Below, in pieces: positions 24,355-35,709 of a stretch of 64,000 nt of DNA. The notes under the pieces are model-generated. The model saw only the letters and a list, made by a program, of their open reading frames with translations. It made no database searches and was not told the origin of the DNA. The position numbers were made by a program, and so were the translations under genes. Location: assembly GCF_904849725.1 (NCBI RefSeq), contig NC_058520.1, forward strand, positions 319,683,186-319,747,185. Reading direction: 5' to 3'. Origin of the DNA: Hordeum vulgare subsp. vulgare (taxonomy: Eukaryota > Streptophyta > Magnoliopsida > Poales > Poaceae). The first letter of the stretch is position 1; every line of letters begins with the position of its first letter.

Positions 24355-25586
24355 GATCTACAACACAAATATATTCAAAGTGGACTTAGACTATATTCAA
24401 GATAATTAGAGTTCAACTTAATAAAATTATATGCTAAACTCCCACTCAAAAAGTACATCTCTCTGGTCATTTGAGTGGTTCATGATCCACTTACACTATC
24501 CCAAGTCCGATCATCACGTGAGTTGAGTATAGTTTCAGTGGTAAGCATCCCTATGCTAATCATATCAACTATATGATTCATGATCGACCTTTCGGTCTCA
24601 TGTGTTCCGAGGCCATGTCTGCACATGCTAGGCTCCTCAAGCTTAACCCGAGTGTTCCGCGTGCGCAACTGTTTTGCACCCGTTCTATGTGAACGTTGAG
24701 TCTATCACACCCGATCATCACGTGGTGTCTCGAAACGACGAACTGTAGCAACGGTGCACAGTCGGGGAGAACACAATTTCGTCTTGAAATTTTAGTGAGA
24801 GATCACCTCATAATGCTACCGTCGTTCTAAGCAAAATAAGGTGCATAAAAGGATTAACATCACATGCAATTCATAAGTGACATGATATGGCCATCATCAC
24901 GTGCTTCTTGATCTCCATCACCAAAGCACCGGCACGATCTTCTTGTCACCGGCGCCACACCATGATCATCCATCAACGTGTTGCCATCGGGGTTGTCGTG
25001 CTACTCATGCTATTACTACCAAAGCTACATCCTAGCAAAATAGTAAACGCATCTGCAAGCACAAACGTTAGTATAAAGACAACCCTATGGCTCCTGCCGG
25101 TTGCCGTACCATCGACGTGCAAGTCGATATTTCTATTACAACATGATCATCTCATACATCCAATATATCACATCACATCGTTGGCCATATCACATCACAA
25201 GCATACCCTGCAAAAACAAGTTAGACGTCCTCTAATTTTGTTGTTGCATGTTTTACGTGGTGACCAAGGGCATCTAGTAGGATCGAATCTTACTTACGCA
25301 AACACCACAACGGAGATATATGAGTTGCTATTTAACCTCATCCAAGGACCTCCTCGGTCAAATCCGATTCAACTAAAGTTGGAGAAACCGTCACTTGCCA
25401 GTCATCTTTGAGCAAAGGGGGTTACTCACGATGAAACCAGTCTCTCATAAGCGTACGAGTAATGTCGGTCCAAGCCGCTTCAATCCAACAATACCGCGGA
25501 ATCAAGAAAAGACTGAGGGCAGCAAAACGCACATCACCGCCCACAAAAACTTTTGTGTTCTACTCGATAAGACATCTACGCATGAA
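24355..25586 (-). other. Untranslated leader of the Angela-type element
   Basis: About 1.2 kb lies between the primer site and the Gag start codon at 24354. A long leader of this kind is typical of BARE/Angela and in BARE includes packaging and dimerisation signals. I see no gene; the 174-codon plus-strand ORF at 24887 is antisense and featureless. Confidence 0.75.
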
Positions 25587-25603
25587 CCTAGCTCATGATG
25601 CCA
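25587..25603 (-). other. Primer-binding site, tRNA-iMet type
   Basis: Just inside the 5' LTR the minus strand reads TGGCATCATGAGCTAGG. It resembles the family's TGGTATCAGAGC primer site, complementary to initiator tRNA-Met, with a substitution and a one-base insertion. Confidence 0.75.
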
Positions 25604-25604
25604 C

Positions 25605-27398
25605 TGTTGGGGAACGTCGCATGGGAAACAAAAAATTTCCTACGCGCACGAAGACCTATCATGGTGATGTCCATCTACGAGAGGGGATGAGTGATCTACG
25701 TACCCTTGTAGACCGTACAACAGAAGCATTAGAGAACGCGGTTGATGTAGTGGAACGTCCTCATGTCCCACGATCCGCCCCGCGATCAGTCCCACGATCT
25801 AATACCGAACGGACGGCACCTCCGCGTTCAGCACACGTACAGCTCGACGATGATCTCGGCCTTCTTGATCCAGCAAGAGAGACAGAGAGGTAGAAGAGTT
25901 CTCCGGCAGCGTGACGGCGCTCCGGAGGTTGGTGATGACCTTGTCTCAGCAGGGCTCCGCCCGAGCTCCGCAGAAACGCGATCTAGAGGAAAAACCGTGG
26001 AGGTATGTGGTCGGGCTGCCGTGGAAAAGTCGTCTCAAATCAGCCCTAAAACCTCCGTATATATAGGTGGGAGGGAGGGGGCCTTGCCTTGGGGCTCAAG
26101 GATCCCCAAGGGGGTCGGCCGAGTCCAAGGGGCAGGACTCTCCCCCCCCAAACCGAGTTGGACTAGGTTTGGTGGGAGGGAGTCCCCCTTCCTTCCCACC
26201 TCCTCCTTTTTTTTCTTTCTCTCTTGATTTTCTTCTCCTTGGCGCATAGGGCACTTGTGGGCTGTCCCACCAGCCCACTAAGGGCTGGTGTGTCTTCCCG
26301 AAGGCCTATGGGCTTCCCCGGGGTGGGTTGCCCCCCCCCCCCGGTGAAGTCCCGGAACCCATTCGTCATTCCCGGTACATTCCCGGTAACTCCGAAAACC
26401 TTCCGGTAATCAAATGAGGTCATCCTATATATCAATATTCGTTTCGGGACCATTCCGGAAACCCTCATGACGTCCATGATCTCATCCGGGACTCCGAACA
26501 ACATTCGGTAACCAACCATATAACTCAAATACACATAAAACAACGTCGAACCTTAAGTGTGCAGACCCTGCGGGTTCGAGAACTATGTAGACATGACCCG
26601 AGAGACTCCTCGGTCAATATCCAATAGCGGGACCTGGATGCCCATATTGGATCCTACATATTCTATGAAGATCTTATCGTTTGAACCTCAGTGCCAAGGA
26701 TTCGTATAATCCCGCATGTCATTCCCTTTGTCCTTCGGTATGTTACTTGCCCGAGATTCGATCGTCAGTATCCGCATACCTATTTCAATCTCGTTTACTG
26801 GCAAGTCTCTTTACTCGTTCTGTAATACAAGATCCCGCAACTTACACTAAGTTACATTGCTTGCAAGGCTTGTGTGTGATGTTGTATTACCGAGTGGGCC
26901 CCGAGATACCTCTCCGTCACACGGAGTGACAAATCCCAGTCTTGATCCATACTAACTCAACTAACACCTTCGGAGATACCTGTAGAGCATCTTTATAGTC
27001 ACCCAGTTACGTTGCGACGTTTGATACACACAAAGCATTCCTCCGGTGTTAGTGAGTTATATGATCTCATGGTCATAGGAATATCAGTAGCAACAAAATG
27101 ACACGATCAACATGCTACGTCTATTAGTTTGGGTCTAGTCCATCACGTGATTCTCCCAATGACGTGATCCAGTTATCAAGCAACAACACCTTGTTCATAA
27201 TCAGAAGACACTGACTATCATCGATCAACTGGCTAGCCAACTAGAGGCATGCTAGGGACGGTGTTTTGTCTATGTATCCGCACATGTAGATGAGTCTTCA
27301 TTCAATACAATTATAACATGGATAATAAACTTTTATCTTGATACAGGAATTATAATAATAACTATATTTATTATTTCCTCTAGGGCATAATTCCAACA
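25605..27398 (-). repeat. 5' LTR of the Angela-type element
   Basis: This LTR is 1,794 bp and about 98% like the partner at 18503-20322 by eye. It carries the deletions described there, so those arose after insertion. A C-run near 26331-26342 is longer than in the partner. Confidence 0.95.
26057..26066 (-). promoter_or_regulatory. TATA box, Angela 5' LTR
   Basis: The sequence and surroundings are the same as at 18967-18976. This copy would drive the element's own transcript. Confidence 0.65.
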
Positions 27399-27403
27399 GA
27401 TAC
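27399..27403. repeat. Target-site duplication GATAC, right
   Basis: Identical to 18498-18502. Confidence 0.95.
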
Positions 27404-28678
27404 CCAGGGGAAATACCCGCCTGCGAGCTACCCCGAAAAGCATGAACCTGCTATCAAAAGTCAGTGAGCTAATCAACCCAGTGACTGGCATGTGGGACGA
27501 GGTTCTTGTGAGAGATGTGTTTAATGTAGATGATGCGGCCTGGATACTGGCTATCCCAATCAACGGGGAGCTCGAGGATCTTCCCGCATGGAAATTCGAC
27601 ACTAAGGGCAAATTCTCGATCAAGTCTGCGTATTGGGACCAAGGGGGTCGCATCCAAGACTAAAGCCACAATCATGCTATCCCCATGGAAGAAAATGTGG
27701 AGAATTTAAGTACGGGGCAAGATAAAGCACTTCTTGTGGAGATTGGCCCACAACTCTACAACCTTTTGTGTAAAGTTGGCTCGAAGGGGCATGGACGTTT
27801 CCCTACGGTGCCCAGTTTGCCAAATGATTGGAGAAGATGGGGGCCACCTTCTATTCAGATGCAAACAAGTTAAAGTGGTCTGGAGAGAATGTGGACTGGA
27901 GGAGGATAGAGCACTGCTCAACGACTAGAGAACGGCTTTGGCTATGATGGACAAATTAATGGCCCTCATGAATGAGAAGCAAGCTCTTATTGCCACTCTT
28001 ATGTGGAATTGGTGGTGCGAGCGCAATACTCGCAGAGAGGGAGGAAAAGGGACACAAGGTGAGGAGATAGCATGGATTATAAAACACCAAACCTCTGAAT
28101 TCTGCAAGTTGCAGGGGGAAATGAAAAGCAAGGCGGTGATACCTGTGAAGCTTTGGACACCACCAACGGAGGAATGGATTAAATTAAATGTTGATGGCTC
28201 TTTCAAGGCGACAAACTTGAATGGCAGGTGGGTGTTGTGCTTCGAAATCATGATCGCGAGGTGGTATCTTGTGCTGCATGTTTTCTTCCAAACATTCATA
28301 GTGCTTTGCACTCTGAGGTGCTTGCGGCTGAAGCTGGTCTTAGACTCGCGTGGGAGTTGGGAGTTCAGAAGGTTGTGTTGGAGACTGATGCACTACTACT
28401 GAAAGGGGCACTTGAAGAGGAGGATCTCACTTTCTCTTGCCTGGGTGTTTCTTTTGACCGGCTCAGAAATTTATTGGTAGTTAGTTCATGGGGCATAAGA
28501 TTGAGCATTGCCCCAGAATATGTAATCAAGTAGCGCATGCTTTGGCTGCGAAGGGAACACTTATGGCCGGTGTGCCTAATTCTGTATCTCACGGACGTGA
28601 TCCGTGTGTATCTGCTCTGGTGCGAGCGACTGCGCTTCGCACACTCTTCAATGCAATGCATTAAGTTTCAAAAAAAGG
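27399..28678 (+). pseudogene. LINE ORF2, zf-RVT and RNase H end
   Basis: The LINE continues after the Angela insertion. A region ending AWKFDTKGKFSIKSAYW is followed by the zf-RVT motif in another frame (27734-27928), with phrases CPVCQMIGEDGGHLLFRC. From about 28138 an RNase H of the RVT_3 type appears (KLNVDGSF, VVLRNHDREVV, ALHSEVLAAEAGLRLA, VLETDALLL) across two frames. It ends with a stop near 28533 and a decayed tail to the A-rich end. RNase H at the C-terminus marks the plant L1 group that gained this domain. Frameshifts near 27665 and 28225 break it. Confidence 0.82.
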
Positions 28679-29802
28679 GAGTAAATTAAGTAATTCAAAT
28701 GTGGAGTTTCGTCAATACGCAACTCGTTGCATATTGAGCTTCATTTAATGTGTAGTAAAAAAATTGACGTGCTTTGTTGTGTCGTGCATAATTAAATGGA
28801 TATGCATCATATATGATTGTGCATCATGTCATGCATATGTGTTGTGTTTATTATGTGTTGATTGTTCGTTCATGGATTGTTTCTTCTCGGTAGAGTTTCG
28901 ACCCGCTTTGAAGTTTTAGGATTCGTTCGACTACGTTGGTTTGTAAACTTCATAGATTCGTTCTTCTTCCAAGCGGGATCACAGGCAAGATGATCATTTT
29001 CCTAGATACCATTACTATCATTGCCATGCTAGTTGTCTCGTTTATTTCGCTATGTATTGCTGCCTACCACTTAAATGTCGGCCTCCCAACATTGCCATGA
29101 AAAGTCACTAACCCCTCCACATCCCAACAAACCCTTGTTTGGCTATGTTACCGCTTGCTCAACCTTCTTATAGCGTTGCTACTTGCACGTGCAGTTGCTG
29201 CCATGTGCCAACATGGATTTCTTGTTATATCACCATATTATTGCTAATTAATTTAATGCACCTATATACTTGGTAAAAGGTGGAAGGCTTGGCCTTCTAG
29301 CATGGTGTTTTCTTCCATCTTTGCCGCCCTAGTTACTTATGTACCATTGTTATGTTCCATAAGTTAGCGCTCCTAACATGCTTAGGGTTGTTATGGGGAC
29401 CCCCTTGATTTTCGTTTTGGGATAAAACTCGTATGGTAAGGCCCAACAATGGTACTATATTTTCCCAACATAATAACATTGATCACCTTTCATAATTACA
29501 TAGGGCGACATGAACCCAAGGAGTAATTCAACATAATACAGGGTGATGTTTATCAGGCTGTTATATGCTATGCTCATCTGGATGTGTCATGAGAATGAGA
29601 TACCCGGCTCCTATCGGGTTCGTCGACATGTCGTGCGGTCGTGTTTGATTTTTTTACCTTTCTCCAACATCTCGTGCGAAGGATTCCGAGGATACTTTGG
29701 GCTATCTCGAGGTTGAGGTTTTCCACAAGCAAGCTGAGGAGATCACGAGTTTTCCGTGCTCGAGGTTTCTGATGCAGCTTGTGGTAGTTTTTGATGGACT
29801 AG
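28679..29802 (+). repeat. Gypsy LTR, left half (split by Athila element)
   Basis: This is non-coding LTR-type sequence. Phrases such as GGCCTCCCAACATTGCCATG and CACCTATATACTTGGTAAA belong to a widespread Triticeae gypsy LTR that I recognise but cannot name securely. It begins directly after the LINE tail, so its own left end may be lost. It ends at ACTAG, where the Athila-type element inserted, and resumes at 49437. Bridging the insertion gives a smooth sequence through GATGGACTAGTTGGAGC. There is no gene here. Confidence 0.65.
29798..29802. repeat. Target-site duplication ACTAG, left
   Basis: ACTAG precedes the left LTR and TCTAG (49437-49441) follows the right LTR. The match is four of five bases, consistent with one later mutation. 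Confidence 0.7.
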
Positions 29803-31257
29803 TGATACGTCTTCGTCGTATCTACTTTTCCAAACTCTTTTGCCCTTGTTTTGGACTCTAATTTGCATAATTTGAATGGAACTAACCCGGACTAACGCTA
29901 TTTTCAGCAGAATTGCCATGGTGTTATTGTTGCGCAAAAATAAAAGTTCTTGGAATGACCTGGAAATTTATGAGGATTTTTTGTGGAATATATAAAAATT
30001 ACTGGCGCAAGAATCATCCGAAGAAGCAGAGCATGAAGCCCACAAGCCCACCAGGCACGCCCCCCCTAGCCGCGTCTAGCAGGCTTGTGGGGCCCACGTT
30101 GCTCCACCGCCTCCAATTCCAGCTCTATTTAGTCCCTTCCGTCCGAAAAAAAACGAGCAGAAGAGTTCATCGCATTTTACAATACGAAGGCGCCGCCACA
30201 TCCTCTTCTTCCTCTGGAGGGTAGATCTAGAATCCGTTCTGGGCTCCGGAGAGGGGAGATCATCGCCATCGTCATCACCAGCCTTCCTTCATCGCCAATT
30301 CCAAGATGCTCTTCACCGTTCGTAAATAATCTCATCGTAGGCTTGCTGGACGGTGATGGGTTGGATGAGATCTATCATGTAAACGAGTTAGTTTTGACGG
30401 GGATTGATCCCTAGTATCCACTATGTTCTAAGATTGATGTTGCTACTACTTTGCCATGCTTAATGCTTGTCACTAGGGACCGAGTGCCATGATTTCAGAT
30501 CCGAACGTATTATGTTCTCGTCAATATATGTGTGTTCTTGATCCTATCTTGCAAGTTGTAGTCACCTACTATGTGTTATGACCCGGCAACCCCGGAGTGA
30601 CAATAGCCGGAACCACTCCCAGAGATGACCATAGTATGAGGAGTTCATGTATTCACTAAGTGTTAATGCGTTGGTCCGGTTCTCTATTAAAAGGAGAACC
30701 TTAATATCCCGTAGTTTCCATTAGGACCCCGCTGCCACGGGAGGGATGGACAATAGATGTCATGCAAGTTCTTTTCCCTAAGCACGTATGACTACATACG
30801 GAATACATGCCTACATTACATTGGAGAACTGGAGTTAGTTACTTATCTCTTCGTGTTATCACTGTTGCATGATGAATACCATCCGGCATAATCATCCATC
30901 ACCGATCCAATGCCTACGAGTCTTTCCTACTGGTCCTTGCTACGTTACTTTGCTGCTACTCCTATTACTGCTGCTACTGTTACTTTGCCGCTACTGCTAT
31001 CACTGCTGCTACTATTACTCTGTTGCTACTGCTGTCACTTTGCTGCTATTGATTACTGTTGCTACTGTTGCTATCACACTACTCTGCTACTGATACTTTT
31101 CTGCAGATACTAAGTCTTTCAGGTGTGGTTGAATTGACAACTCAACTACTAATACTTGAGAATATTCTTTGACTTCCCATTGTGTCGAATCAACAAATTT
31201 GGGTTGAATACTCTACCCTCGAAAACTGTTGCGATCCCCTATACTTGTGGGTTATCA
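29803..31257 (+). repeat. 5' LTR, Athila-type copy 1
   Basis: This LTR is 1,455 bp. The U3 has TATATAAAAA near 29989, and the family's TATA site near 30124 is decayed to CTATTTAG. The end of the LTR holds a TAC/TGC-rich trinucleotide stretch (30950-31090), which creates leucine-rich ORFs that are not genes. Confidence 0.9.
30950..31090. repeat. CTGCTA-type imperfect triplet repeat in U5
   Basis: Degenerate CTGCTACTG/TTACTG units occupy the 3' part of the LTR. The same region is repetitive in the LTRs at 49115-49270 and 57715-57900, with different unit numbers. Confidence 0.8.
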
Positions 31258-31268
31258 AGACCTTTTTC

Positions 31269-31286
31269 TGGTGTCGTTGTCGGGGA
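31269..31286 (+). other. Primer-binding site, tRNA-Asp type, mutated
   Basis: TGGTGTCGTTGTCGGGGA lies 11 bases after the LTR. It matches the tRNA-Asp-complementary site TGGCGCCGTTGCCGGGGA except for two C-to-T changes. Confidence 0.8.
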
Positions 31287-31336
31287 AGCATAGATATATT
31301 CTCTAAGTCACTTGGGATTTACGTCTGCTGATCACT

Positions 31337-34052
31337 ATGAGGAATCCGAAAGATCCAAAAACTAAAGTCTTGCCCTTAACTACAAGGACGGGTAAGGAAC
31401 TGCCATCTAGCTTTGCACTTGATTCACCTTTAGTTATGAGTAAGTTTGCGACACCACCTCGTGCTAGAAATTTGGATGTGTCGCATGTGCTTGATGATGC
31501 TATTTCTGCTGTCCATGATGCTTGTGATGATGCTATGCTTGATACTACTTTGCCACTAGGTGCATTCCTTGATGCACAAATTGCTAGAGTTGCTGCTAGA
31601 TGTGATGATACTTCTAAAACTGCTGAGATTCTTGAAGTAGAACCTGCTATTTTGCCAATTAGAACTAGCTCTCCTAGATATGAATTGCCTGATATGCCTG
31701 AGGGTTATGTTATGGAGGGACAGATAGATGAGGACTTTCTTGCTTGTAAGGATAGCTATGATGTTGAGAAATTACTGCGCAAGTGGAAAGAAAAATCTTT
31801 GAACGCTAGGATGAAATATGACCCAAAGCTTGCTACTTCCCCTATCTTTGTGACCGATAAGGATTATGAATTCTCTGTCGACCCTGAGTTAATCACTCTG
31901 GTCGAATCTGATCCTTTTCATGGTTATGAGTCTAAAACGGTTGTAGCACATGTTACCAAACTGCACGATATAGCCACCCTATTCACGAGTGAGGAAAAGA
32001 TCCGCCACTACTATATCCTCACGTTGTTTCATTTCTCGCTAAAGGATGATGCTATAACTTGGTTCACTTCTCTTGCTCCTGGTTGTGTGCGTAGCCCCTA
32101 GGATATGATCTATTACTTCTGTGAGATATATTTCCTTGCCCATAAGAAGGAAGCTGCCTTGCAGGAAATATACTACTTTGCGCAAGTTGAAGAAGAGAGT
32201 CTCCCACAAGCTTGCGGGAGGCTCGTTGAGCTGCTGAATGCTTTGCCTCATTACCCTCTTGAGAAGAATGAAATACTTGATATCTTCTATAACGGACTAA
32301 CCGATGCTTCTAGGGACCAGATAGATAGTTGTGTCGGTTGTGTTTTTAGGGAACGAACTACAGAACAAGCTGAGATCCTATTGAATAATATCTTGTGCAA
32401 TGATAATGCTTGGACTATTCCTGAACCACCTCCAAAGCCAACTCCAAAGCATAGAGGTATTCTATTCCTCAGTCCTGAAAATATGTAAGCAGCTAAGAAA
32501 TCTATGAAAGAGAAAGGTATTAAATCTGAAGATGTCAAAAATCTACCACCTATCGAAAAGATCCATGGTCAACCCGATACAGGTAGTAGAGGTAAATTCT
32601 CTTCATAGATTCAATGAGAATGATATTCCTTTTGATAAACTTGCTAGCTTATGCCTGGATGTATTTGATAACTTTGTTGCCCAACAACAAAGCTACAATG
32701 GTTATGTTAGCAGACAATTGGAACAGATTGCTCGCATGCTTAGTCATTTAAGTGCTTGTGTGGGCAGAAACGTCAATGATCTTAAGCTCCTGAGTAAACA
32801 TGCCTCTATGGTTACTACTCAGGTAGAACAAGTACTTAAGGCTCAAAATGACTTGCTCAATGAGTTGAATGACAATTCTGTCAGAGTCGTCACTAGAGGT
32901 GGTAGAATGACCCAGGAACCTTTGTATCATGAGGGTCATCCTAAGAGAATTGAACAAGATTCTCAAGGAGTTAGAACTGATGCACCTAGTCATCCTAGGA
33001 AGAAGAAGAAAGATGATAGGAACCTGCACGCTGGCAACCATGTTGTTGTTACACCTAAGAGTCCAAATGATGTCTCTGTTTCTGATGCTGAAACACAATA
33101 TGGTGATGAACATGAGACTAATGATAATATCAATTGTGATGTTCATGTTGATGCTCAACCTAGCAATGATAAGGATGTGGAGATTGAACCTTTTGATCTT
33201 GATAACGCACAGCCTAAGAATAGAAGATACGATAAGAACGACTTCGTTGTTAGGAAGCATGGTAAAGAAAGAGAACCATGGGTTTAGAAACCCATGCCCT
33301 TTCCTCCCAAACCATCCAAGAAAAAGCATGATGAGGATTTTGAGCGATTTGTTGAAATGATTAGACATGACTTTCTGCAAATGCGTTTGACAGATATGCT
33401 CCAAATGTCTCTGTATGCTAAGTACATGAAGGATATTGTTACTAATAAGAGGAGGATACCTGAGGTTGAGATCTCCACCATGCTTGATAATTACACTTTC
33501 AAGGGTAGAACTCCTAAGAAACTAGGTGATCCCAGAGTGCCCACTATACATTGCTCCATTAAAGGCAACCACATTAGAACTGCTTTATGCGACCTTGGAG
33601 CGGGTGTTAGTGTTATGCCTCTCTCTCTTTATCGAAGACTTGAACTGGATAAGTTGACACCCACTGAAATCTCTCTACAAATGGCCAACAAATCAACTGC
33701 TTTCCCTATCGGCATTTGCGAGGATGTGCCTATTGTGGTTGCCAATGTTACTATCTTAACAGACCATGTTATCCTGGATATTCCCGAGGATGATACCATG
33801 GTGGTCATCCTTGGAAGACCCTTTCTAAACACTGCAGGGGCTGTTATAGATTGCAACAAAGGCAATGCCACTTTCCATGTCAATGGTAATGAGCATACGG
33901 TGCACTTTCCAAAGAAACAATATCGAGTACATTGCATCAATGCTATCAAAAAAACTTCATCGATTCTTATTGGGAACTTTGAATGCCCTATACCTGCTGT
34001 CAAGATGAAGTATGATTTGATTGTTGGGGATATGCCCATTGAGGTAACCTAG
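31337..34052 (+). pseudogene. Athila-type Gag-protease, copy 1, broken
   Basis: The start is the ATG at 31337, conserved in copy 2 in the context TGATCACTATGA. An N-terminal region of about 110 residues precedes a retrotransposon Gag domain (LFTSEEKIRHYYI, WFTSLAPGC, ESLPQACGRLVEL, GLTDASRDQID). A charged, Lys/Asp-rich linker follows, with no CCHC knuckle visible. The aspartic protease comes last, with D-L-G-A-G-V-S-V-M-P near 33590 and ILGRPFLNTAGA near 33810. Stops at 32099-32101, 32486-32488 and 33285-33287 each sit where copy 2 has a glutamine codon. A net 5-base deletion near 32565 shifts the frame. The family would assemble particles; this copy cannot. Confidence 0.88.
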
Positions 34053-34858
34053 TGACTATTCAAAAATTCTCTGTTCCTTTTTATGCGATTCAAAAAAGTT
34101 TCTCAAGGAGACTTCATCAACCTCATTGACGGATTTCTTTTGATGACCATGAGACGGATGAATCGAGGAGTCACAAACCTATGTTCCAAGCTTTCACCTT
34201 TGGTTGCTTAGAAGAAAAATGATAGATTTAGGTTTAGTTTTCCATGTTTTCTGCTTTTAGCGTCCCGTAGAAAAATACCCCGAAAATAAAAGTTCTCTGA
34301 ATGTCCTGAAAATCAAGTATGATTTTTTCTGGAATTTTTGAAAAATTCTGAGATACAGAGCTAGTTAGAGGGATGCACCAGTGGGCCAGAAGCCCTAGAG
34401 GCGCGGGCACCCCCTCTGGCCACGCCTACCAGGCTTGTGGGGCCCACGTGTCCCCCGTCCAACTCCCATCTCCTTCTTCTACCTCCAGAAAAAATCGTTT
34501 CACAGCTCAAACCCGTGTTCTTCCTCTTCTTGTTGCGATTTTCGATCTCCTTGTGCAAAGCCCCATTCACCAAACTGTTTTGGGGAAATTGCTCCTTGGT
34601 ATGTGACTCCTCCATTGGTCCAATTAGTTTTTGCTCTAGTGCCTTATAAGTCGCGTATTTTTGCTGCCTTGGTGACCCTGTTCTTGAGCTTTGCATGCTA
34701 ATTTTAGCTAGTCCCAAGGAGTTTTGATGCGTGATATGGCTTCTAGGCACTTGAAGGAGTAGTTGCTACGAGTTTCGTTGGGCCTTGTTCACCTTTCCTT
34801 AGAGTCACTAAAAATTTCAGAAATTTTCAAAGAAAGAAAAAGGAAAAGATGAGGAGAT
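34053..34858 (+). other. Spacer with LTR-like module before third ORF
   Basis: This is non-coding. From about 34283 to 34560 it resembles the U3/R part of the element's own LTR: the AAAATAAAAGTTCT start, a TTTTTTCTGGAAT stretch, and the AGGCTTGTGGGGCCCACGT phrase in the same order. A donor-like GTATGT at 34599 and acceptor-like TTTTAG near 34706 hint at a leader intron. The spacer is conserved in copy 2 at 61241-62025. The CACTA element inserted at its right end. Confidence 0.65.
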
Positions 34859-34873
34859 CACTACAGGAATCAG
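34859..34873 (+). repeat. CACTA terminal inverted repeat, left
   Basis: CACTACAGGAATCAG pairs with the inverted right end at 44915-44930 apart from one substitution and one extra base. Confidence 0.9.
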
Positions 34874-35370
34874 CTTCTTTGCCGTCTGCCATCACAGACG
34901 GCAAAGAGGACTCCACCGACGGCAAAAATTCTGCGTCAGCCTACGACGGCATTGTAGCTTCTTTGCCATGAGCCTCACCGAAGCGGGCGGCAAAGAGCTT
35001 TGCCGTCAGCTTTTCATAAGAGCAGTCGGCAAAGAGGTCGAGACGGCAGCCGACAGGCATTGCCTCCGTTAGGGGCTAACGGAGGCATTGACGTCTGCCT
35101 CGCCCTCTTCTTTGTCGTCTGCCTCCACCTCCACTCTTTGTCGTCTGCCTCCACCTCCTCCCCCCCCCCCTCCACTCTTTGTCGTCTGCCTACCCCTCCC
35201 CCCCCTCCTCTGTGCCCTCTTCTTTGTCGTCTGCCCCCCCAGGAAGCAGACGGCAAAGAGACTATATGGACACCGAGGGAGCATAGCTGGGTGCCATGTG
35301 GCACCTTTGCCGTCTGTTAGCTGATGGCAAAGGCCTTTGCCATCAGCTGGCAGACGGCAAAGAGCCTATA
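34874..35370 (+). repeat. CACTA subterminal repeats, left
   Basis: Many direct and inverted copies of TTTGCCGTCTG occur, including a tight hairpin at about 34881-34908 and further copies near 34965, 35001, 35305 and 35350. Between them, C-rich runs (35157-35240) alternate with TTTGTCGTCTGCC copies. Such arrays are the expected binding region for the element's DNA-binding protein. The short ORFs here are not genes. Confidence 0.85.
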
Positions 35371-35379
35371 TTGTCACAT

Positions 35380-35700
35380 TTTTGTTTATTTTTTCTATTT
35401 CACAGCACATATATATATATATATAATTCATAGCACATATATGATAAATAGGTCACAACACATATATGATATACATATAAAGCTCATCAATGCCATTTGT
35501 TCATCAACGTACATCCCATATATCAAAAGAACCAACACATACAAAGTTTCATCCATATATACATACATATAGTTGCACATAATTGTTCATCCATATATAC
35601 ATATACATATAGTTCCACATTGTTCATCAACTCAAATAAAAATGGGAACTAAAGCACTCCAATGCCAGCTTCCATGCATGTAGTACATCCAATTTGCAAA
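35380..35700. other. AT-rich interval with (AT)n microsatellite
   Basis: This stretch is rich in CATATAT, with an AT run at 35408-35426 and repeated CATAGCACATATATGATA and CATATATACATA motifs. I see no gene. Confidence 0.7.
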
Positions 35701-35709
35701 ATGGGAATA

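Larger units (their letters stand above)
18503..27398 (-). mobile_element. Full-length Angela/WIS/BARE-type copia retrotransposon
   Basis: This 8,896-bp element is complete: two 1.8-kb LTRs, an iMet-type primer site, gag-pro-IN-RT-RNaseH and a polypurine tract, all on the minus strand. It is flanked by a perfect 5-bp duplication GATAC. The LTR start TGTTGGAATTATGCCC and end CGTTCCCCAACA are those of the Angela/WIS/BARE family, the commonest copia family in wheat and barley. By eye the two LTRs differ at roughly 40 positions plus a 9-bp and a ~22-bp gap, about 2%. That suggests insertion on the order of a million years ago at commonly used grass rates. One frameshift and one stop break the polyprotein. 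Confidence 0.95.
16150..28678 (+). mobile_element. Plant LINE (non-LTR retrotransposon), split by Angela element
   Basis: Plus-strand coding similarity runs through endonuclease, RT, zinc-knuckle-like zf-RVT and RNase H domains, the order of plant L1-type ORF2. It is interrupted at 18502/27399 by the Angela-type element and resumes without loss; only the 5-bp duplication GATAC was added. It ends at 28668-28678 in a short A-rich tail. ORF1 and the first part of the endonuclease are missing at the left end, as is usual for 5'-truncated LINEs. A target duplication around the whole LINE could not be found. It is heavily decayed. Confidence 0.85.

Noticed and set aside
24887..25411. 174-codon plus-strand ORF in the Angela leader
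   Set aside because: It is antisense to the element's untranslated leader and has no recognisable domain.
30869..31113. Leucine-rich ORFs near the end of the 5' LTR (also near 49048 and 57674)
   Set aside because: They are produced by CTGCTA-type triplet repeats inside LTRs and recur at the same LTR position each time.
32748..33404. 218-codon minus-strand ORF inside Gag-protease
   Set aside because: It is the antisense shadow of a conserved Gag linker and protease region.
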